Origin: Prolixibacteraceae bacterium
GTDB lineage: Bacteria > Bacteroidota > Bacteroidia > Bacteroidales > Prolixibacteraceae
DNA length: 39,045 bases
Assembly (NCBI GenBank): GCA_947475715.1
Contig: CANJNY010000035.1
Span: forward strand, 1-39,045
Reading direction: 5' to 3'
Below the pieces are notes generated by a model. The model did no database searches and was not told the DNA's origin. It worked only from the letters and a program-made list of their open reading frames with translations. Each line of letters starts with the position of its first letter. The stretch's first letter is position 1. The translations under genes and the position numbers were made by a program. This document shows positions 32,414-39,045 of the stretch, one piece after another.

Positions 32414-35023
32414 ATGTACAAAAAATTAATAATTTTTTCCCTGGTATTACTAGGCAGTTTGAACCTCTTTTCCCAGGTTGTTGCAGACAGTACTAATTTT
32501 TCGATTAATTACGAGACTGCAAAGAAATATACCCTTGCCGGAATAGAGGTTAGTGGTATCCGATTTCTGGATACAGAGGTGCTCAAAAACCTTTCGGGGT
32601 TCTCTGTCGGGGAAGAGATTACAATTCCTGGTGATGCAGTTACTTCTGCCTTAAAGAAATACTGGCATCAGGGCCTTTTTTCCGATGTTAAAATATCGGC
32701 TACTAAAATAGTTGGTGATAAAATCTGGATTGATATTTATCTTCAGGAGCGACCCCGTCTGTCGCAAAAGAACTACAATGGAGTTAGCAAAAGCGAAAAA
32801 GAGGATATTGAAAAGAAGGTTATGTTGCTTGTCGGTGGACAGGTTACCGACAACCTGATAAATACTGCTAAACGACAAATACTCGGTATCTTTCAAGGTA
32901 AAGGATTTTATAATACCGATGTGGATATTATCCAGCGTGATGATCCCACAAAAGAGAATCAGGTGATGCTGGATATTAAGGTGAACAAAAAAGAGAAAGT
33001 TAAAATCAGCAATATTGAATTTTTTGGAGTTAAAGCACTTAGTCCAAAAATTCTGGAGGCTTCGATGAAGAAGACCAAGGCAAAAAAACTACGCAATTTT
33101 TTCTCATCCAAAAAATTCCTTGAAGACAAATTCGAGGAGGATAAGCTCAACCTGATAAAAAAATATAACGAAAAAGGGTATCGCGATGCAATCATTGTGG
33201 CTGACTCGATCGTTAAAGATACTCTCAGAAACAAGGTTGTTCTGAGGTATTATATTGAGGAGGGAAAACAATATTATTTCAGAAATATCCGTTGGGTTGG
33301 AAATACTGTTTACGGAGATCCTCAGTTAAACCGCGTTCTTGGGATCAAGAAGGGTGATATTTTTGACCAGAAACTTTTGGATAAACGATTAACGGAGGAC
33401 GATGATGCTGTATCCAACGAATACCTCAATAACGGGTATCTGTTTTATAATCTCAGCCCTGTTGAGGTGAATGTTCAGAATGACTCCATCGATTTTGAGA
33501 TGAGGATGGTTGAAGGGACTCAGGCTACGATTGACAAAGTGGGTATCAAAGGGAATACCAAAACCAATGAGCATGTTGCCCGTAGGGAACTCTTTACACG
33601 TCCCGGACAGTTATTTAGCAAAGAGAATATTATTCGTTCAGTGCGGGAGTTATCGCAAATGGGTCATTTCAATCCTGAAACCATTAAACCCGATGTTGTA
33701 CCTCATCCTGAAGACGGAACTGTAGATATCAATTATGAGCTTGAAGAGCGTGCAAATGACCAGATCGAGCTCTCAGGTGGCTGGGGTGCAGGTATGTTTG
33801 TAGGTACCGTCGGATTGAAATTTTCAAATTTCTCGATCCGCAATATTCCCAATAAAAAAGCATGGAAACCACTTCCTACAGGTGATGGACAAAATGTCTC
33901 TCTCCGTGCCCAGACAAATGGTAGTTATTACCAGTCCTATAGTTTATCCTTTACGGAACCGTGGTTAGGTGGCAAGAAGCCAAATTCATTAACATTTTCC
34001 GTTTATTATTCCAAGCAGACCAGTGGTAACCAGTCGTATAATTACAATGGTAATTATTCCGGATATGGCAGTGGTTATGGAGGTGGATACGGCAGCGGTT
34101 ATGGCAGCGGTTATGGCAGTGGTTATGGAAGTGGTGGTGGCTACGGGAGTGGTTACTATAACCCATATAACTACGTAATTACTCAAAAGATGGGTGTTAT
34201 TGGTGGATCTCTGGGATTGGGTTACCGATTGAAATTTCCTGATGACTTTTTCACCATGTATCATGAGTTGTCGTACCAGTTATACGTACTTGATAACTGG
34301 CAATATTTCTTCTTTAAGAACGGTACTTCGCATAATATGAGTTTTAAAACCGTTTTCGGTCGTAATTCAACCGATAATCCATTGTATACCAAATGGGGAT
34401 CGAACTTTTCTTTTATGGTTCAGTTTACACCCCCTTATTCGTTATTTTCAAGTAACAATTATGCCGATCCAAAGTTAACACCTGAGGACCGTTACAGACT
34501 CATTGAGTTTCATAAGTGGGTTTTCAAGGGAGATGTATATACACCGTTTACGGCGAATAAAAAACTGGTTTTACGTTCCAAACTGGAAACAGGATTTTTG
34601 GGTTATTATAACAAAAACCTTCGCTCCCCATTCGAGAGTTTCCGCGTAGGGGGTGATGGTATGTCTGGATACAGCATGTATGGAAGTGATATTATCGGAT
34701 TGAGGGGTTATGCCAATAACTCGCTTACTCCTGCAAATGGCGGGAATATTTATGAGAAAATTACCCTTGAGTTGAGATATCCAATTACGATGAGTCAATC
34801 GGCGACAATATACGGTTTAAGCTTTTTTGAAGCGGGTAATTCATGGTTTGATTTTGCAAATTATAATCCTTTTAGCATTAAACGCTCTGCTGGTTTAGGA
34901 ATCCGTATTTTCTTACCGATGTTTGGTTTAATGGGCTTTGACTGGGGATATGGTTTTGACGATGGGTATACCAAAGGAAGCGGTGGCAGTCAGTTCCATT
35001 TTATAATGGGACAACAATTCTAG
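32414..35023 (+). CDS. bamA: Outer-membrane protein assembly factor BamA with Gly-Tyr-Ser repeat insert
   Basis: The 869-residue protein has a signal peptide (LIIFSLVLLGSLNLFSQ), five POTRA domains over about 33-440 (starting YTLAGIEVSGIRFLDTEVLK; later VKISNIEFFGVKALSPKILE, YYFRNIRWVGNTVYG and IDKVGIKGNTKTNEHVARRE), and an Omp85 barrel to the C-terminus. VGGDGMSGYSMYG and GLRGYANNSLTP match the conserved loop-6 region near residues 745-775, and the last strand is FHFIMGQQF. It inserts barrel proteins into the outer membrane. A low-complexity Gly-Tyr-Ser segment at about 550-581 interrupts the barrel and is probably an extracellular loop. Two Skp-like chaperone genes follow. Confidence 0.97.
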   Translation: MYKKLIIFSLVLLGSLNLFSQVVADSTNFSINYETAKKYTLAGIEVSGIRFLDTEVLKNLSGFSVGEEITIPGDAVTSALKKYWHQGLFSDVKISATKIVGDKIWIDIYLQERPRLSQKNYNGVSKSEKEDIEKKVMLLVGGQVTDNLINTAKRQILGIFQGKGFYNTDVDIIQRDDPTKENQVMLDIKVNKKEKVKISNIEFFGVKALSPKILEASMKKTKAKKLRNFFSSKKFLEDKFEEDKLNLIKKYNEKGYRDAIIVADSIVKDTLRNKVVLRYYIEEGKQYYFRNIRWVGNTVYGDPQLNRVLGIKKGDIFDQKLLDKRLTEDDDAVSNEYLNNGYLFYNLSPVEVNVQNDSIDFEMRMVEGTQATIDKVGIKGNTKTNEHVARRELFTRPGQLFSKENIIRSVRELSQMGHFNPETIKPDVVPHPEDGTVDINYELEERANDQIELSGGWGAGMFVGTVGLKFSNFSIRNIPNKKAWKPLPTGDGQNVSLRAQTNGSYYQSYSLSFTEPWLGGKKPNSLTFSVYYSKQTSGNQSYNYNGNYSGYGSGYGGGYGSGYGSGYGSGYGSGGGYGSGYYNPYNYVITQKMGVIGGSLGLGYRLKFPDDFFTMYHELSYQLYVLDNWQYFFFKNGTSHNMSFKTVFGRNSTDNPLYTKWGSNFSFMVQFTPPYSLFSSNNYADPKLTPEDRYRLIEFHKWVFKGDVYTPFTANKKLVLRSKLETGFLGYYNKNLRSPFESFRVGGDGMSGYSMYGSDIIGLRGYANNSLTPANGGNIYEKITLELRYPITMSQSATIYGLSFFEAGNSWFDFANYNPFSIKRSAGLGIRIFLPMFGLMGFDWGYGFDDGYTKGSGGSQFHFIMGQQF
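34061..34155 (+). repeat. Tandem GGTTATGGCAGT-type repeat inside bamA
   Basis: The stretch is made of 12-base units close to GGTTATGGCAGC, coding for Gly-Tyr-Gly-Ser, with third-position variation between copies (GGCAGC, GGCAGT, GGAAGT, GGGAGT). It encodes about 32 residues of almost pure Gly, Tyr and Ser at BamA positions 550-581. Unit number could change by slippage in steps of 12 bases without breaking the frame. Confidence 0.85.
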
Positions 35024-35089
35024 TTGTTAATTAATTTCTTTTTGGTCTGATTTTTGATAAACTATTTGAGAATTAAAAAATTATTCGAA

Positions 35090-35605
35090 ATGAAAAAGTT
35101 AGTAATCTTTCTTCTGCTTCTGACCGCATCTGCCGGTTTTGGCTTTGCTCAGAAATACGCTTATGTGGATACCCAATATATTCTTGGAAATATCCCTTCC
35201 TATAAATCTGCTCAGGATCAGTTGGATAAAATTTCGCAGCAATATCAGAAAGAGCTTGAGACTATCCATGCGGAACTGGACAAGATGTATAAGGATTTTC
35301 AGTCTGAGGTCGTTTTATTGTCTGACGATATGAAACGCAAAAGGGAAGATATCATTATTACAAAGGAAAAAGAGTATAAGAAATTGCAGCGTCAGTATTT
35401 TGGAGCTGAAGGTGAATTGTATCAAAAACGGCAGGCATTGGTTAAGCCTATTCAGGATGATGTTTTCAAAGCTATTGAGGAAATTGCTGAGCAGGGTGCC
35501 TATTCGATTGTTTTTGATAAAGCGGGGAGTTTGTCAATGATTTATACAAATTCGAAATACGATTTAAGTGATCAGATCCTGCAGAAACTTGGATATAAAA
35601 ATTAA
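35090..35605 (+). CDS. OmpH/Skp-family periplasmic chaperone, first copy
   Basis: I choose ATG at 35090, where the signal peptide KKLVIFLLLLTASAGFGFAQ begins directly; the frame open from 35054 adds 12 residues without that character. The 171-residue protein has the Skp pattern: strand KYAYVDTQYILGNIPSYKSA after the signal, a long coiled-coil hairpin (about 45-130, QLDKISQQYQKELETIHAEL and on), and the closing strand YSIVFDKAGSLSMIYTNSKY with DLSDQILQKLG. Skp trimers hold unfolded outer-membrane proteins in the periplasm and pass them to BamA, encoded just upstream. The second copy starts 40 bases downstream. Confidence 0.92.
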   Translation: MKKLVIFLLLLTASAGFGFAQKYAYVDTQYILGNIPSYKSAQDQLDKISQQYQKELETIHAELDKMYKDFQSEVVLLSDDMKRKREDIIITKEKEYKKLQRQYFGAEGELYQKRQALVKPIQDDVFKAIEEIAEQGAYSIVFDKAGSLSMIYTNSKYDLSDQILQKLGYKN

Positions 35606-35645
35606 AAGTATATATTTGCGTTCAAATTTTAAATCAAAAAGAAAC

Positions 35646-36164
35646 ATGAGAAATTTTTTTAAAGTAATAGTATTTTGTGCGGTTTTTTTTGTGGGTAGTA
35701 GCTTGTCAGCCCAGACTCTAAAATTCGGTCATATTGATTTTCAGCAGTTACTTGCTGCCATGCCGGAGAGAGATTTAGCTAAGGTAGCTCTTGAAAAGGT
35801 TCAGGCAGATCTGGAATCCAAGCTTCAGGCAATGCAAAAGGAATATCAGGAAAAAGGTAAAGAATACGTTGCTTTAGCTCAGGCGAAAGATGCTAATGAA
35901 GCTCTTGTAAAAGCAAAACAAGATGAAGTTCAGAGCATTCAGGAGAGAATTCAGACTTTCCAGCAAACCGCTCAGGAGAGCCTTCAAAAGGAGGAATCCA
36001 AACAATTCCAACCGGTAATTGAAAAAGCTCGTAAAGCAATTACGGATGTAGCTAAAGAGCAAGGTTTGATTTATGTTTTTGAAGCAAATCAGGTTTTATT
36101 TCATTCTGAACAGTCGATTGACCTGACACCTCTGGTTAAAACAAAGCTGGGTATTACGAAATAA
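35646..36164 (+). CDS. OmpH/Skp-family periplasmic chaperone, second copy
   Basis: ATG at 35646 gives a 172-residue protein with signal peptide (FFKVIVFCAVFFVGSSLSAQ). An upstream in-frame start at 35568 would lie inside the previous gene. The body again has the Skp form: TLKFGHIDFQQLLAAMPERD, a long Gln/Glu/Lys-rich coiled coil (about 50-130, including QERIQTFQQTAQESLQKEES), and the closing GLIYVFEANQVLFHSEQSID with LTPLVKTKLGI. It is clearly diverged from the first copy in sequence, so the duplication is old. A strong terminator 20 bases after its stop closes the envelope operon. Confidence 0.92.
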   Translation: MRNFFKVIVFCAVFFVGSSLSAQTLKFGHIDFQQLLAAMPERDLAKVALEKVQADLESKLQAMQKEYQEKGKEYVALAQAKDANEALVKAKQDEVQSIQERIQTFQQTAQESLQKEESKQFQPVIEKARKAITDVAKEQGLIYVFEANQVLFHSEQSIDLTPLVKTKLGITK

Positions 36165-36185
36165 TAGGTTGACCTGTCAACATTT

Positions 36186-36217
36186 AAAAAGGGTACCATT
36201 TTTGGTACCCTTTTTCT
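36186..36217 (+). terminator. Intrinsic terminator of the envelope operon
   Basis: AAAAAGGGTACC (36186-36197) and GGTACCCTTTTT (36204-36215) form a perfect 12-base-pair stem with a six-base loop and a T-run in the descending arm. It could terminate on both strands. It separates the second Skp-like gene from murI. Confidence 0.93.
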
Positions 36218-36303
36218 TTATCGCTGTTTTTTAGATATTAAATTATTGTTTTAAGAATTCTTTTATTCTTTTACTTTTTTGTGTACGTTTAGATCACTAA
36301 AAT

Positions 36304-37143
36304 ATGAATAAGGTGCAGCAAAAATATCAGCCAATAGGGATTTTTGATTCGGGTTACGGAGGACTAACGATCCTGAAATCTATCATGCAGAGGCTCCCCC
36401 AATACGATTATATCTATCTGGGAGATAATGCGCGCACTCCTTATGGATCCCGTTCGTTTGATGTGGTATACGATTATACCCGTCAGGCAGTGGTTACCCT
36501 TTTTTCAATGGATTGTCAGCTGGTTATCCTGGCATGTAATACCGCCTCGGCAAAGGCATTGCGAACGATTCAGCAAAATGATCTTCTAACAGGGTTTCCT
36601 GAACGTCGTGTTTTGGGGGTAATCCGTCCGAGTGTGGAACAAATACCGCTCTTCACTAAAACTGGCCATATTGGCGTACTAGGTACCTCCGGCACTGTGC
36701 TCTCAGATTCTTATCCGATGGAAATTGCCAAAGTTTCGGGAAATCACCTGGTTGTTACCCAGGAAGCTTGCCCGATGTGGGTCCCCCTGGTTGAAAATGA
36801 TGAAACGGATAACAAGGCAGCAGATTATTTTGTTCACAAAAATATTACGAATCTTTTTCGCAGGGACCCTGAAATTGATACCCTGATTTTAGGCTGCACG
36901 CACTATCCTTTGCTGCGAAAAACAATTGATAAATTTCTCCCGGCTCACGTTACTGTTCTGGAACAAGGCCCCATTGTGGCAGAGAGCCTCTCTGATTACC
37001 TTAATCGTCATCCGGAAATGGATCAAAAATGTTCAAAGAATGGTTCTGTTCGGTATATTACCACTGAATCAGTTGATAATTTTGAGCCCAGAGCCTCACT
37101 TTTTATGGGAAATCCGTTAGTGGCGGAAAAAATACAGTTTTAG
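36304..37143 (+). CDS. murI: Glutamate racemase
   Basis: The 279-residue protein is a complete MurI: PIGIFDSGYGGLTILKSIMQ with the first Asp-Ser pair (10-29), YIYLGDNARTPYGSRS (37-52), the first catalytic cysteine Cys78 in ILACNTASAKALR, GVLGTSGTVLSDSYP, the second catalytic cysteine in LILGCTHYPLLR, and LEQGPIVAESLSDYL. It makes D-glutamate for peptidoglycan stem peptides. It lies after the terminator, so it has its own promoter in 36218-36303, where I find no exact consensus box. Downstream comes a repeat region and then an insertion sequence, so gene order conserved beyond murI may have been broken here. Confidence 0.96.
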   Translation: MNKVQQKYQPIGIFDSGYGGLTILKSIMQRLPQYDYIYLGDNARTPYGSRSFDVVYDYTRQAVVTLFSMDCQLVILACNTASAKALRTIQQNDLLTGFPERRVLGVIRPSVEQIPLFTKTGHIGVLGTSGTVLSDSYPMEIAKVSGNHLVVTQEACPMWVPLVENDETDNKAADYFVHKNITNLFRRDPEIDTLILGCTHYPLLRKTIDKFLPAHVTVLEQGPIVAESLSDYLNRHPEMDQKCSKNGSVRYITTESVDNFEPRASLFMGNPLVAEKIQF

Positions 37144-37149
37144 ATTCTT

Positions 37150-37343
37150 GCAAACCTTATTTTTGTATTTTTAACCTTAGTAGCTTTGGTTTTATATTAT
37201 CCCAAACCTTATTTTACACCGCATATTTAGATTCAGAGGATTCCATATTAATTTTTCTACTGAAAATTAAGGTAATAAGGTTGGTTTTAGTTGTCTGATT
37301 CTACTACTAAGGTTAAAAAATAAGATAATATAAGGCTCCAAGT
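37150..37343. repeat. Imperfect long inverted repeat, possible MITE-like element
   Basis: TTTTTAACCTTAGTAG (37168-37183) is matched perfectly by its reverse complement CTACTAAGGTTAAAAA (37304-37319). Pairing continues imperfectly outward (CAAACCTTATTTTTGTA at 37151 against ATAATATAAGGCTCC near 37325-37339) and inward (CCAAACCTTATTTTAC at 37202 against GGTAATAAGGTTGG at 37271-37284). The motif AACCTTA appears three times forward on the left arm and the reverse form repeatedly on the right arm. The whole is about 190 bases with no open frame. It could be a small non-autonomous element or a decayed IS end; no target duplication was identified. Confidence 0.5.
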
Positions 37344-37385
37344 TGTTTTAAGAGCTTTCCACTATTTGAATTATATGCGTCTAAA

Positions 37386-37403
37386 TAGGGTCTGCTGTTA
37401 AAC
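37386..37403. repeat. Left terminal inverted repeat of the IS
   Basis: TAGGGTCTGCTGTTAAAC matches the inverted right end at 15 of 18 positions, with the outer 11 identical. It directly abuts the transposase stop codon at 37404-37406. Confidence 0.85.
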
Positions 37404-38966
37404 TCAGACCTGATATTTTAGCTCAACTTGTTTAGAGTAGAGCATTTGTATGATATTTTTTAAGTTCCTCAGAAATTCTTCGACAGAAAGAGATAGAGCT
37501 ATTTTAGCCTGTACTGAAAAACTTGAAAGTATATAAAAGATAAGAGACGGGAGTGCCGCCCCGGCCAATTTGACCAGGTTAAGCACCAGGATGATGCAGG
37601 CAATCCACGATTCGCTGGTTTCTCTAAGCCTGGCTTTTACACGGTTTAACCCGTATGCTGTTTTAGCTTGACCAAACTTACCTTCGATTGGATTACGTTC
37701 TCCCGGACTTACGTGTTGTTGCACAGCCGATGGCCTACCTAGTGGTTTGGCCAGCAGCCTGATTCCTTTCTCCTTCAGGGCAGCCCGGTTAATACGGTTG
37801 CAGTAGATCTGATCAGCCAGAACCTCCTTGGGATAAAAACCAAAACGATTCCGGTATTTCTTGATGTATTCCATCATATGGCTTCCTTCATTAAAGGCAT
37901 CCCAGCTCAGCTCATCCAAAAAAGAGATCCCGTCAATGAGTGAGAGGTGGATCTTTGCCCCAAACTCGACTTTTGCCTGACTTTTCCCGCGAACGATTGG
38001 TCTGACATGAGGTTGATGGATACTGACGATCCTATCATCAATGCGATGAACGCCATTGCTATACATTTGCTTCTGTTGCGCATAAAATGTGTTTAGCACC
38101 AGAAGGTATTTATGGCTTTGCGGTTTGAGCGGAATCGTTTGATATGAGTCTAATAACCTGTTGATTGAATTAAGATTGCGCTTTAAAAATCTTAACTGGC
38201 TACCAGTAGCTTTGCGAATTTCTTTGTGAGTTTTATTCTTCTTCTGAGCAGTTTTCAAATAACGTTTACGGGCAACTTTTCGGTAAGTCCTGGGCTTTTT
38301 CTCATGCAGGACAGGGTTGTAGAGTTTGTCGATCAATTGCTCCGATTTCTCTCTCGCATCTGATAACAGGTCCAGATCCGTTGGATAGGCGATATCCTGA
38401 GGGCAGGCAGTTGCATCAAAGATGATTCTGCCTTTGTTTTCAACCTGAGAGAAATTAGAAAGGTTGTCCGAACCGGATGAATCCCCGTCATCTTTTTCGG
38501 GTTTTCTTTTATCGTTTTGCGAAACAAAATTAGCCCTTAATTCAGCTATCTTTTCGTTCATTGCATTCAGGCTATCCATGCCAAGTTTCTTCCGGAAATC
38601 AACAAACAGAGAGGCATCAAACGGTGGTTCTTTGATGAAGCTTGTATAGCCCAGAAAGTACTGCATATAAATGTTTTCAGCTATCTGATCAACTGCCTCA
38701 CGATCGTCAAGATTACACATGTGTTTAATGATTAGAGAACCTATAACAATTCTAGGATTTAACCCAGGACGTCCCGTATTGCTCACAGGTACATTCTTGA
38801 GATATAACGAACTAATCTCGTCCCATGGAATCAGTCCTGCGAGTACTACCCATCTGTTATTAGGATTAAGTTCACGCTCGAATGGACTCTTAAAAGCATC
38901 CAAAGTAAGTTGATTCGGACTCATGTAGGCTGGAGCAGGTGCATGCTTTCTTTTTGACTTTCCCAT
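37404..38966 (-). CDS. IS5/IS1182-like DDE transposase
   Basis: I choose ATG at 38966 (520 residues, beginning MGKSKRKHAPAPAYMSPNQL); a GTG four codons earlier is possible. The N-terminal domain has the DUF772-type pattern: WDEISSLYL, NTGRPGLNPRIVIGSLIIKH, and ENIYMQYFLGYTSFIKEPPF with DASLFVDFRKKLG. The catalytic DDE core shows the first Asp in IIFDATACPQD, the second in EVLADQIYCNR, and Glu in GERNPIEGKFGQAK, followed by LNRVKARLRETSESW. A middle insert of basic and helical residues lies between the first and second Asp. No frameshift or early stop is present. It should move the IS in which it lies. Confidence 0.92.
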   Translation of the reverse strand: MGKSKRKHAPAPAYMSPNQLTLDAFKSPFERELNPNNRWVVLAGLIPWDEISSLYLKNVPVSNTGRPGLNPRIVIGSLIIKHMCNLDDREAVDQIAENIYMQYFLGYTSFIKEPPFDASLFVDFRKKLGMDSLNAMNEKIAELRANFVSQNDKRKPEKDDGDSSGSDNLSNFSQVENKGRIIFDATACPQDIAYPTDLDLLSDAREKSEQLIDKLYNPVLHEKKPRTYRKVARKRYLKTAQKKNKTHKEIRKATGSQLRFLKRNLNSINRLLDSYQTIPLKPQSHKYLLVLNTFYAQQKQMYSNGVHRIDDRIVSIHQPHVRPIVRGKSQAKVEFGAKIHLSLIDGISFLDELSWDAFNEGSHMMEYIKKYRNRFGFYPKEVLADQIYCNRINRAALKEKGIRLLAKPLGRPSAVQQHVSPGERNPIEGKFGQAKTAYGLNRVKARLRETSESWIACIILVLNLVKLAGAALPSLIFYILSSFSVQAKIALSLSVEEFLRNLKNIIQMLYSKQVELKYQV

Positions 38967-39027
38967 AATTCCTTGCACTTAGTTATCCAAATATCGTTAT
39001 AAATATTTAAATTTCAGCATTCAAATA

Positions 39028-39045
39028 GTTTTTAAGCAGACCCTA
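39028..39045. repeat. Right terminal inverted repeat of the IS
   Basis: GTTTTTAAGCAGACCCTA is the inverted counterpart of the left end. The window stops at its last base, so the flanking sequence and any target duplication cannot be seen. Confidence 0.85.

Larger units (their letters stand above)
37386..39045 (-). mobile_element. Insertion sequence, IS5/IS1182-like, complete
   Basis: The element is about 1.66 kb with one transposase gene filling nearly its whole length. The left end reads TAGGGTCTGCTGTTAAAC and the right end, read inward, TAGGGTCTGCTTAAAAAC. The outer TA may be a 2-base target duplication or part of the repeat. The right end is exactly the last base of the window. The length and single large DDE transposase fit the IS5 superfamily or the related IS1182 group. 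Both ends and the gene look intact, so it may be active. Confidence 0.85.

Noticed and set aside
34061-34155. Short regular repeats that might suggest a CRISPR array.
   Set aside because: The units are contiguous 12-base coding repeats in the bamA frame with no spacers.
33951-34264. Minus-strand open frames rich in His/Asn or Thr/Ile opposite bamA.
   Set aside because: They are the antisense of the Gly-Tyr-Ser repeat and have no independent support.
37144-37385. A tRNA or small RNA gene after murI, suggested by the hairpins.
   Set aside because: No cloverleaf or conserved tRNA loop motif is present; the symmetry is better described as a long imperfect inverted repeat.

Overview
The window is chromosomal DNA of moderate-to-low GC from a member of the Bacteroidota, most likely class Bacteroidia (Bacteroidales/Marinilabiliales-like). 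This rests on the FecI/FecR-type sigma/anti-sigma pair, a NagB fused to a PIG-L deacetylase, DUF4294, NigD-like and DUF6089 proteins, the nadK-DUF6089-uppS-bamA-ompH-ompH-murI envelope cluster, Bacteroidota-type -7 promoter boxes (TAnnTTTG), and A-rich translation starts without clear Shine-Dalgarno sequences. Genus and species cannot be read from the sequence.

Layout. 1-2064 (minus): an ECF sigma gene and its FecR-type anti-sigma gene (cut by the window start), with a ParE-type toxin/antitoxin pair between them and a G-rich short-repeat tract. 2242-5933 (minus): a GHL10/DUF187 glycosyl hydrolase, translationally coupled to a NagB-PIG-L fusion; probably amino-sugar or peptidoglycan turnover. 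6004-9075 (minus): DUF4294 protein, a TPR protein with an unusual double-length repeat period, and an exported SMP-30-type lactonase. 9198-11869 (plus): a 35-residue lysine-rich protein, a DEAD-box-family RNA helicase, a VF530-type protein and an isoprenylcysteine-methyltransferase-like membrane protein. 11907-13559 (minus): a TPR-SPOR periplasmic protein and ClpS. 13837-20568 (plus): bcp and recA, then a compact threonine operon (fused aspartokinase-homoserine dehydrogenase, an ApgM-like protein in the homoserine kinase position, and threonine synthase). 20602-25810: an outer-membrane barrel protein, a NigD-like lipoprotein, a class-A-beta-lactamase-like serine hydrolase and an S9 dipeptidyl-peptidase-like lipoprotein. 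25983-28969: malQ converging on an alpha/beta hydrolase-pdxJ pair. 29043-37143 (plus): CBS-ACT protein, NAD kinase, DUF6089 protein, undecaprenyl diphosphate synthase, BamA, two OmpH/Skp chaperones, a strong terminator, then glutamate racemase. 37150-37343 is a gene-free imperfect inverted repeat. 37386-39045 is a complete insertion sequence whose right terminal repeat coincides with the last base of the window.

How the genes work together. The right-hand cluster is an envelope-biogenesis unit: lipid carrier (uppS), outer-membrane protein insertion (bamA, two skp-like chaperones) and D-glutamate supply (murI), preceded by NADP supply (nadK). The threonine operon covers aspartate to threonine except for aspartate-semialdehyde dehydrogenase, which is not in the window. 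No gene-free stretch exceeds 300 bases; no tRNA, rRNA or CRISPR array was recognised. Most of the window is ordinary core genome. The parts most worth a second look are the toxin-antitoxin pair inside the sigma/anti-sigma locus, the kinase substitution in the threonine operon, the alternating TPR protein, the short lysine-rich gene, and the inverted-repeat element beside the IS.
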